From contig CAXSCR010000054.1 of assembly GCA_964235605.1 (NCBI GenBank), positions 1 to 30,799 of the forward strand: DNA of 30,799 nt. Direction: 5' to 3'. This DNA comes from DATCRE01 sp964235605. GTDB lineage: Bacteria; Bacteroidota; Bacteroidia; Cytophagales; Cyclobacteriaceae. The notes under the pieces were generated by a model. It worked only from the letters and a program-made list of their open reading frames with translations, was not told the DNA's origin and made no database searches. Shown piece by piece: positions 16,668 through 23,185 of the stretch. The stretch's first letter is position 1, and the number at the start of each line of letters is the position of its first letter. Made by a program: the position numbers and the translations under genes.

Positions 16668-17414
16668 TTAATGTGGCTTAACTGGTAACGTTACAATAAA
16701 CGTGCTGCCTGTACCCAATTTGGTTGTATAGCCAATTGAGCCACCAAGTTTATAAAGTATTTGTTTGCTTAAATAGAGGCCTAAACCTGTTGTAGTTTCG
16801 CCAGACGTTGTTTTAGCGGAAAGTTTTTGAAATTTTGTAAACAACCTGGCTTCATCTTCAGGTGTGAAGCCACCTATTTGATCACGTACGCTGAACTCAA
16901 TGAAATCACCTTTTTTCTTCAGTTCTATAAAGACTTCCTTACCTTCTGGTGAGAACTTAATAGCATTTGATAATAAAATATCGGCTATCCTGGTAAGCCA
17001 AGGTGTATCTGAAATAATAACTAAATCAACAGGCGTGTTGATATGAATTTTGATACTTTTTTTCTCTGCTAACGACTTGAATGTTTTTACAGCTTTATTG
17101 ATGAAGCTTTTCAGATCTATTTCTTCCATGCGGATATCGATGCCGCGGTATTCAATGTTTCTATAGTCTACCAGATTTCGCACCATACCTAGACCATCAA
17201 CAACTACTTGGTGAATTTTATCAAGATATTGTAGTTGGTCCTGCGTAAGATTTTCTTTACTCATCTCAAGCAGTTGTACTAAAGCAAAAATGCGATTAAA
17301 AGGTGCTTTGATATCGTGTGAAACGATGCTTATAATCTGTTGCTTTTCTTTGTCAAGGTCAGCAATAGTTTCTTTTAGCAGGTCAATAGGGTTCTCTTCT
17401 GGTTCTCCGTACAT
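16668..17414 (-). CDS. Soluble sensor histidine kinase without a sensory domain
   Basis: The 248-residue protein consists of just a short coiled-coil-like lead and the two catalytic domains of a HisKA/HATPase_c kinase. The H-box is IVSHDIKAPFN with H33 as the presumed phosphorylation site. The N-box is ILLSNAIKFSPEG and the G2 box is TTGLGLYLSKQI. The G1 box reads DQIGGF where DxGxG is usual, so its first glycine is replaced by isoleucine. There are no membrane helices and no adjacent response regulator, so this is an orphan kinase and its input and partner are unknown. I prefer the ATG at 17414 over the TTG three codons upstream. It follows the WHy-domain lipoprotein gene after about 50 bases. 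Confidence 0.88.
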   Translation of the reverse strand: MYGEPEENPIDLLKETIADLDKEKQQIISIVSHDIKAPFNRIFALVQLLEMSKENLTQDQLQYLDKIHQVVVDGLGMVRNLVDYRNIEYRGIDIRMEEIDLKSFINKAVKTFKSLAEKKSIKIHINTPVDLVIISDTPWLTRIADILLSNAIKFSPEGKEVFIELKKKGDFIEFSVRDQIGGFTPEDEARLFTKFQKLSAKTTSGETTTGLGLYLSKQILYKLGGSIGYTTKLGTGSTFIVTLPVKPH

Positions 17415-17466
17415 AACAGTCAATTAACGAAAGTTACTTCTAAGATGGCTCAAAATTAGTTCAATG

Positions 17467-17913
17467 TCAGAATTTAATGCGAATTTCATCATTAAACTCA
17501 ACGGGCACCCGAATGGGTAAGCCATGGTACGTTAGTTTTAACACTCCTTTGTACTCCACTTTGAATTTTTTACCGCCAATAATTCCGAAGAGGGTATCCA
17601 TAAATCCAAGTTCTTTCATAGCCAGCTTTACTTCAAGGGGTATCGAGAATTCATCTCTGGCAGGAATAATTGTTTTCAAGTCTTGATTAACATGCGCCAC
17701 TTTCTTACCATCAACAAAGACTTCTACATTGATCTTTTTAAGTCGCATTCGTACATTATTAGGGTTGTAGAACACGGCATTGGCCTTTAAAGTTGGTTCG
17801 GAGGCTGCATCAACCACTACATCTTTAATTTGGCGCAAAACAATTTCATCTTTGGGAAGGGTACAACCTGTTACAATGAATAAGAGTACTAACACAACCC
17901 CAAATTTTTTCAT
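17467..17913 (-). CDS. LEA type 2 / WHy-domain lipoprotein
   Basis: The 148-residue product starts MKKFGVVLVLLFIVTGC, a lipoprotein signal with IVTGC as lipobox, and continues with a single WHy/LEA14-type beta sandwich (LKANAVFYNPNNVRMRLKKINVEVFVDGKKV). The domain occurs in desiccation- and stress-linked proteins and in small bacterial envelope lipoproteins; a specific role is not known. The frame is open for another 46 codons upstream, but that part is not a signal peptide and would hide the lipobox, so the ATG at 17913 is chosen. It is divergent from the 2OG oxygenase gene, and the histidine kinase gene follows on the same strand. Confidence 0.85.
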   Translation of the reverse strand: MKKFGVVLVLLFIVTGCTLPKDEIVLRQIKDVVVDAASEPTLKANAVFYNPNNVRMRLKKINVEVFVDGKKVAHVNQDLKTIIPARDEFSIPLEVKLAMKELGFMDTLFGIIGGKKFKVEYKGVLKLTYHGLPIRVPVEFNDEIRIKF

Positions 17914-18072
17914 TCTATCGTATTCTGCTTTACGTTGTTGCCGAAAAGGTATTGCAAAATTTTGGTTATTATGTCTATAGCCTACACCACATTCTTCATG
18001 TAATATTGACCGTTGACTATTAAATTTATTCATATCTGTAAGTATAGACATTTTAGAAAGTAAATTTGTTAC

Positions 18073-18687
18073 ATGATTTCAATTTTCAATGCTGTAGCTG
18101 ATGGTTTAGCGGAAAATGGCTTTGCCGTTGTTGATAATTTTCTTAATGACAAAGAGGTTAATGATATTCTGGCATTAGAAGATTTTCAAAATCCAAAATT
18201 CCAATTTAAAAAAGCAGGCATAGGAAAAAATGAAGGTCTTCAAATCAACGAAGCAATACGAGGTGATCATATTCAATGGGTCAATAAAATTTCTGCACCC
18301 GCCCCCGCACAGATATATTTAAGCCGTTTAAACAACCTGGTTCTATTTTTAAATCAATCACTATTTCTTAGTCTAAAAGATTATGAAGTACATATGACAG
18401 TTTACCCAGCTGGTTCTTTTTATAAACGCCACCTAGATCAATTTAAAAAAGATGATCATCGAAAGCTTTCAGTTATATGTTACTTAAACAATGGCTGGAT
18501 TGACGAACATGGTGGGCAATTACGCATGTACTTACCCAATCAACATTTAGACGTTCTACCAATTGCCGGAAGGTTGGTGTGTTTTAGAAGCGATCAGATA
18601 GAGCATGAAGTTTTACCGGCTACACGAGAACGACTTAGTTTAACGGGATGGATTCTAGATCAGCTTGTGGATTTAAGGCACTTGTAA
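18073..18687 (+). CDS. 2OG-Fe(II) oxygenase (prolyl-4-hydroxylase-like)
   Basis: The 204-residue protein has the double-stranded beta-helix of iron/2-oxoglutarate dioxygenases. The iron ligands are H120 and D122 in YKRHLDQF and H178 in QIEHEVLPA. R187 in RERLSLTGW is the likely 2-oxoglutarate-binding arginine nine residues later. The segment VICYLNNGWIDEHGGQLRMY is typical of the P4H-like group, whose members hydroxylate proteins such as ribosomal proteins or EF-Tu, or small molecules. The target here is unknown. A TAAATTTG (18061-18068) ends 4 bases before the ATG, so a leaderless transcript is possible. Confidence 0.9.
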   Translation: MISIFNAVADGLAENGFAVVDNFLNDKEVNDILALEDFQNPKFQFKKAGIGKNEGLQINEAIRGDHIQWVNKISAPAPAQIYLSRLNNLVLFLNQSLFLSLKDYEVHMTVYPAGSFYKRHLDQFKKDDHRKLSVICYLNNGWIDEHGGQLRMYLPNQHLDVLPIAGRLVCFRSDQIEHEVLPATRERLSLTGWILDQLVDLRHL

Positions 18688-18832
18688 TGATCTAATGATC
18701 TAAAGAAATCAAAAATCATTAAGCTAAACGAACTCACTTAAGAATTTGATTGTACAATGATTGTTTTTCGATTTAGCGTATATAACTTGACGCATACACA
18801 TTGTTTTAACATCTAAAAAAAATTTAATTTAT

Positions 18833-19678
18833 ATGAAAAAACCAATCATTCTTATAGTGCTTTTATTTCTTGTCGGTTTTACAAAAGCCCAAGACCTTAC
18901 AATATGTCACACTTCTCCAACTGAAAAGTTTGCCATGTTTGCTTCAAACAAAAAATTTAATGGTTCGCACGCTAATCCAAAACCATTTGTGTATGTGAGC
19001 CAAGAGGGCGGAAAAATGATTAAGATTAAATGTGCTGACGGTGTTGATGCTAATGCCTATGTAATTATGGCGAAGAAGGAGACAAACAACTGGGTTTTTG
19101 TTTTCCAGGAATGGTGGGGTTTAAATGACTATATCAAACGTCAATCAGAAGATCTCTACAGGGATCTCGGCAACGTAAATGTTATAGCTTTAGATATGTA
19201 TGATGGCAAACTTGCTGCTGATAAAGAAACTGCAGGCAAATACATGCAGGAATTTAAACAAGATCGGGGAAACAACATTGTGAAGGGTGCTTTAACTTTT
19301 GTAGGAGAAAAGGCAAAGGTAGGAACTATCGGTTGGTGCTTTGGTGGCGGCCAGTCTATACAGGCAGCACTCACAGCCAACAAACAAACAGCGGCATGTG
19401 TTATGTATTACGGCATGCCCGAGGAGGATGTAACAAGGCTAAAAAATTTAAAATGTGATGTTCTTATGATCTGGGCAACGCAAGATAAATGGATTAATAA
19501 GGAGATAATAGATAAGTTTCAAGTCAACATGAAAGCAGCCGGAAAGAACCTTACAATTAAACCTTATAATGCAGGCCATGGCTTTGCAAATCCAAGTAAT
19601 GGAACAGGGTATGATGAAGCTTTCTATAAAGACGCTTATCAAAACACATTAGCATTTTTTAAGACAAGGTTAAATTAA
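18833..19678 (+). CDS. Secreted dienelactone hydrolase family protein
   Basis: This 281-residue alpha/beta hydrolase carries a signal peptide (MKKPIILIVLLFLVGFTKAQ), so it should act in the periplasm or outside the cell. The dienelactone hydrolase triad is recognisable: C169 in GWCFGGG, D218 in WATQDKWI and H249 in AGHGFANP. VFVFQEWWGLNDYI near residue 90 matches the family's substrate loop. The family's classic substrate is dienelactone from chloroaromatic breakdown, but most secreted Bacteroidota members have no known substrate. A strong hairpin terminator follows 26 bases after the stop. Confidence 0.9.
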   Translation: MKKPIILIVLLFLVGFTKAQDLTICHTSPTEKFAMFASNKKFNGSHANPKPFVYVSQEGGKMIKIKCADGVDANAYVIMAKKETNNWVFVFQEWWGLNDYIKRQSEDLYRDLGNVNVIALDMYDGKLAADKETAGKYMQEFKQDRGNNIVKGALTFVGEKAKVGTIGWCFGGGQSIQAALTANKQTAACVMYYGMPEEDVTRLKNLKCDVLMIWATQDKWINKEIIDKFQVNMKAAGKNLTIKPYNAGHGFANPSNGTGYDEAFYKDAYQNTLAFFKTRLN

Positions 19679-19704
19679 AATAAATTTTACAGTATTATAA
19701 ATAG

Positions 19705-19738
19705 AAAAAGCCATTCAAGAGAGTGGCTTTTTATTTTA
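19705..19738. terminator. Bidirectional intrinsic terminator
   Basis: AAAAAGCCATT (19705-19715) pairs with AGTGGCTTTTT (19722-19732), allowing one G-T pair, around a 6-base loop, and is flanked by A-rich and T-rich tracts. It lies between two convergent genes and can end transcription from both sides. Confidence 0.8.
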
Positions 19739-19755
19739 AATCTGAAACGATAAGT

Positions 19756-20565
19756 CTACATAGATTTCCTCAACACAAATCGATAATATTGACGCTCGCC
19801 ACTCTTCAGTGTTAAATGGAATCGTGAGCCCACCACGCCAGCAAACTCATTAAAAAGCTTTTGCCATCGGGTAGGTATTAATTTTTCTATGCGTTCTTTT
19901 TTTGTTCCATCTTCAGCTTCGATAGAACGAATAACGTTATCACTAATGTTTTCCTCTTCTAGCATTTCCATGCCTGTATTTCTCAATTGACCTTGCAGCA
20001 CATTTATTTTGTTGTCGCCTCTAAAGTCAACTAATAATAAATGCCCCCCAGGTTTTAAAACTCTTTTTACTTCGTTAAGGAATTTTTCGACAGACCCATA
20101 CGCATGGCATGACTCAACGTTAATAACCACGTCAATACTATTATCAGGCAAAGGAATTGATTCAGCACTACCTTGAATGAATTTTAAATTGGCAACCTTA
20201 TGTATTTTGTTGGCTAAGTCCACGGCACTTTGAGCTAGGTCTAAGCCAATGTAGGATGCGGGTTTAAAATAACCTGCAATGTGTTTTGCACCACCACCAC
20301 GGCCACTGCCTACCTCAAGTACTTGTTTTCCAGCAATTTCTTTCTTCGAAGCCAGATAATGATACATCTGCAAAGAGTATTTTTGAATTTTAGGATCTTC
20401 AGGTAGTTCTAGTGGCTTTTCATTTGTATTGGGTATATACCCGTAATTCATAAAATGCCAATCTTCTGCAGGAATGTGTTTCGCTAATAATTCATATGTT
20501 ACTTTGGCGTTTAGTCGTTTGAACCATGCAAAACGCTTCAACACATACATAATCATTTTAAGCAT
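19756..20565 (-). CDS. Class I SAM-dependent methyltransferase (Methyltransferase_11)
   Basis: The 269-residue protein has the Rossmann-type SAM-binding motif I VLEVGSGRGGG (82-92), the motif II acidic residue in YIGLDLAQSAV, GSAESIPLPDNSIDVV and the post-motif RVLKPGGHLLLVDFRG. The N-terminus, with AKHIPAEDWHFMNYGYIP, resembles methyltransferases of lipid and polyketide pathways (sterol or phthiotriol methyltransferase-like). That likeness alone does not fix a substrate. No signal peptide is obvious. It lies 54 bases downstream of the TonB-dependent receptor gene on the same strand, with a 7-base tandem repeat in that gap. Confidence 0.85.
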   Translation of the reverse strand: MLKMIMYVLKRFAWFKRLNAKVTYELLAKHIPAEDWHFMNYGYIPNTNEKPLELPEDPKIQKYSLQMYHYLASKKEIAGKQVLEVGSGRGGGAKHIAGYFKPASYIGLDLAQSAVDLANKIHKVANLKFIQGSAESIPLPDNSIDVVINVESCHAYGSVEKFLNEVKRVLKPGGHLLLVDFRGDNKINVLQGQLRNTGMEMLEEENISDNVIRSIEAEDGTKKERIEKLIPTRWQKLFNEFAGVVGSRFHLTLKSGERQYYRFVLRKSM

Positions 20566-20603
20566 ATTCTATTTTTTGGATTTATGCGCAATTTAATTAA
20601 TGC

Positions 20604-20631
20604 CATTAACAATTTACGATTAACGATTAAC
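20604..20631. repeat. Heptad tandem repeat (minus-strand unit GTTAATN), copy B
   Basis: On the plus strand the units are CATTAAC, AATTTAC, GATTAAC and GATTAAC. The array runs across the stop codon of the TonB-dependent receptor gene (20620-20622), so the last residues VNR are encoded by it. It shares the 14-base core ATTAACGATTAACC with the array at 668-695. Confidence 0.65.
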
Positions 20632-22689
20632 CCTCTTCACAAAATTAATCTTCAACCCCACATAAAAATTTCGTCGAGCCGCGGCGTTATAAAATCTTTG
20701 TCTATCAGCATTTAGGTCGTTACCTAAACTGTACTGTGCATCAAGCGCATTGTCAATGCCTGCAAAAAAGTCAAGAACGAGTTTTTGCGTTTGGGTTCTA
20801 TAGCCCGCACGGCCGCTTAGTAAATTATAGGGGTTCGCAAATTCAGTGTTGCTATCATCTAGCGGAATTCTATCAATATAATTAAATGTAAAATTTCCAT
20901 ACAGCCTTTTCCATATCGTAAAGTCAAGGCCGGCCAATAATACAATGGGTGCAACACCTGTAAGTTTGTTACCTGAGAGATCTAAAGTGTCTTTGTCGTA
21001 ATTGGTAAATTTATAATCGCTCAATGTGGAGCTTGTCCATAATTTAAAATTATTTAATAGCGAACTTGATCTCAAATTAGGCGTCCATGCTAAGCTCAAT
21101 TCAATTCCCTTCTGTGAAGTACTTCCGGCATTTATAAAATATTCGCCGCCGTTGTCAGTTCGCCTTAAGGTTATGGCATTGCGTAATTGAAATGTATAAG
21201 TTGTAATATCCAGATTCAATATATTATTTAATATAGATGCATGTACCCCTGCTTCTATGTTGTTTCCTTTCTCAGCTTCAAGTGTTTTATCGAATACAGA
21301 TGATGATGGATAGATTTCAGCAACAGTTGGGGGTGAAAACCCTTGGCTAACGCTTCCATAAATCGAAAGTGAAGAATTGATTTTTTTCAATAAAGCCAAG
21401 CGCGGCGACATGACGGGTGTAAAGTTTCTTTCCTCCCTCACATTAGGATCAACTGAAAGCCTAATGAATTTTGTAGTGGAAAAATTTATGCTACCACCTA
21501 GCGTGAGGTAAAAGTTATAAGGCATTACAATTTCAGTTTGCGCAAATAAAAACGAAGTGTTCGATGTGATCTCATCATCTGTTAATTGCACGCCTGCATT
21601 GCCATAATTATTAGTGTATGTTTTAATGGGCGAAAATCCAACCTGAAACTCGCCACCAAAATTGAATTTAAATTTTTCACTATTGTATTGCGTAACACTC
21701 CTGCCCCCTAAACTTTGCTCTGTTCGTCGTTCATAATTTCTTATAGCAGGATTTTCAAATTGTGTAAATGTGCCATAAACACCCGTTCTATTCGACCAAC
21801 GAGTATTAAAAATATATTCTTGTGATAGGCCCGTGTAAAAGGTTTTGTTATCAATAGCAGCTTGTTGATCAACAGCTCCAGGCAGTGTACCCGACGGCCT
21901 TGCTTGTTTAGGGTTCGCTTCGTATTGATCCTTTGTTAGGCCACCCGGCGTTTCATAGTTTAAATGGGCGTAGACAAGATTTACAGATATAATGCGGTTA
22001 TTATCCACGTTAAAATTTCCCTGTACTTGCACGGCATTCCGTTCCATTTTTGATTGCTCACGATATCCGGCTGACTGTTGATGGGCAAATTGAACATTGG
22101 TGTTAACTTTTTCAGAACTGCTTTGTGCGCCTAGTGTATATCGAAACATACCATAGCTTCCGCCCGAACTTGAAAATTGTAGCTGCTTTCTGTTGAATTC
22201 TGGTTTATAACTTTTTAACAGCATAACGCCGCCCGTTCCTGCACCATATAAGCTTGATCCGGGTCCTTTTATAATTTCAATGTTTTGCACAGCCGTGAGG
22301 TCAATCAGATTTAGATAGGTATTCCCTCCTGGATCAGTAAAGGGCAAATCATTCCAATAAACTTTTACATTTCGAATACCAAAAGGCGACCGCAAGGTGC
22401 TGCCGCGAACTGAAATTCTATAGCTTCCGGGCGATCGCTCTTCCATACGAACACCAGGAATCGTATTTATTGCCGGTACCAATGAAACAGGACTAAATCT
22501 TTCAAAGTCTTTTTGACCAATTAACCCGACTGAAGCCGGCACCTCATTTAAAGACCGTCCATATTCATAAGCCCGAATGGTAACTTCTTTCAATATTTTG
22601 GATGAATCGGCAGTGACATAGGCTGAATCCTGCCCCATCCCATTTAAACATAAATGGGCTAAGGGAATAAGAAATAAAATTCTAAGCAT
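20620..22689 (-). CDS. TonB-dependent outer membrane receptor
   Basis: The 689-residue protein has a signal peptide (MLRILFLIPLAHLCLNGMGQ), a likely TonB box within LKEVTIRA near residue 35, a plug domain (about 50-165; IPGVRMEERSPGSYRISVRG and IEIIKGPGSSLYGAGTGGVM are classic plug segments) and a 22-strand-type barrel whose last strand is FYVGLKINF. It lacks the N-terminal carboxypeptidase-like domain and the SusD partner of glycan-uptake receptors, so it more resembles iron-siderophore or vitamin receptors. The cargo is not known. Six residues (VKRVNR) follow the usual terminal phenylalanine and are partly encoded by a repeat array. The upstream region has an inverted repeat at 22804-22822 but no recognisable cobalamin or other riboswitch. 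Confidence 0.93.
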   Translation of the reverse strand: MLRILFLIPLAHLCLNGMGQDSAYVTADSSKILKEVTIRAYEYGRSLNEVPASVGLIGQKDFERFSPVSLVPAINTIPGVRMEERSPGSYRISVRGSTLRSPFGIRNVKVYWNDLPFTDPGGNTYLNLIDLTAVQNIEIIKGPGSSLYGAGTGGVMLLKSYKPEFNRKQLQFSSSGGSYGMFRYTLGAQSSSEKVNTNVQFAHQQSAGYREQSKMERNAVQVQGNFNVDNNRIISVNLVYAHLNYETPGGLTKDQYEANPKQARPSGTLPGAVDQQAAIDNKTFYTGLSQEYIFNTRWSNRTGVYGTFTQFENPAIRNYERRTEQSLGGRSVTQYNSEKFKFNFGGEFQVGFSPIKTYTNNYGNAGVQLTDDEITSNTSFLFAQTEIVMPYNFYLTLGGSINFSTTKFIRLSVDPNVREERNFTPVMSPRLALLKKINSSLSIYGSVSQGFSPPTVAEIYPSSSVFDKTLEAEKGNNIEAGVHASILNNILNLDITTYTFQLRNAITLRRTDNGGEYFINAGSTSQKGIELSLAWTPNLRSSSLLNNFKLWTSSTLSDYKFTNYDKDTLDLSGNKLTGVAPIVLLAGLDFTIWKRLYGNFTFNYIDRIPLDDSNTEFANPYNLLSGRAGYRTQTQKLVLDFFAGIDNALDAQYSLGNDLNADRQRFYNAAARRNFYVGLKINFVKRVNR

Positions 22690-22865
22690 TAGAATGGTCT
22701 TAAGCCTTGAAATAGGGTGAAATTAGTACTGAAACCAAGCAGGTGGAAACACATAAACACATATAGTGACAAATTCAGGAAAATTCACCATATTGTAAAA
22801 ATCTGAACTATAGATCAGTTCACGTGGTTCTTGACTAGCAACATAATACACTAAAAATCAATATA

Positions 22866-23102
22866 ATGGGAAGACCTCCAGTATTACCAAAGAAGAAAAA
22901 AGATGGGTTTTGGCTCGAAATCAGAAACAAGGGCGCAAAAACAGGAACAATTTTAATTCGTGACAGCCGTCAGGCAATGATGCAAGCAGCTAAACAATAC
23001 GAAAATACCAAAGACGTATTCATTCTTGGCGAACACAAAAACGGCAAACGCATAGAAGAATCTAAAAAGAAGAGCGCTGCTGCAGCTGCGGCGGCTGAGT
23101 AG
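22866..23102 (+). CDS. Small basic protein of unknown function
   Basis: I do not recognise the family. The 78-residue product begins MGRPPVLPKKKKDGFWLEIR, very basic with a GRP core, continues through a short alpha/beta-looking segment (TGTILIRDSRQAMMQAAKQYEN, then VFILGEHKNGK), and ends in a lysine- and alanine-rich tail with seven alanines before the last glutamate. Nothing indicates export. The frame is supported by ordinary codon use, its own intergenic region and a strong terminator 17 bases after the stop, so it seems a real single-gene unit. Nucleic-acid binding is possible from the charge but not shown. Confidence 0.7.
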   Translation: MGRPPVLPKKKKDGFWLEIRNKGAKTGTILIRDSRQAMMQAAKQYENTKDVFILGEHKNGKRIEESKKKSAAAAAAAE

Positions 23103-23119
23103 AACATCAACTAAATTTT

Positions 23120-23167
23120 AAAAGCAAAAAATATCTTCCAGAAATGGTATAGATATTTTTTGCTTTT
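23120..23167. terminator. Strong bidirectional intrinsic terminator
   Basis: AAAAGCAAAAAATATCT (23120-23136) and AGATATTTTTTGCTTTT (23151-23167) are perfect 17-base inverted repeats around a 14-base loop. The structure lies between the convergent small-protein gene and polA and should stop transcription from both. Confidence 0.85.
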
Positions 23168-23185
23168 GTTTTGAATACCTTCTTC

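Noticed and set aside
12884..17913. The minus-strand cluster as a novel functional system
   Set aside because: The genes (DinB-like, M1 peptidase, purM, kinase, WHy lipoprotein) have unrelated roles and gaps of 50-85 bases; nothing beyond co-orientation links them.
17914..18051. A 46-codon extension of the WHy-domain protein
   Set aside because: It would place the lipoprotein signal in the middle of the protein; the ATG at 17913 gives a normal signal and lipobox.
22690..22865. A riboswitch (cobalamin or other) ahead of the TonB-dependent receptor
   Set aside because: I looked for conserved riboswitch core elements on the minus strand and saw none; only short inverted repeats are present.
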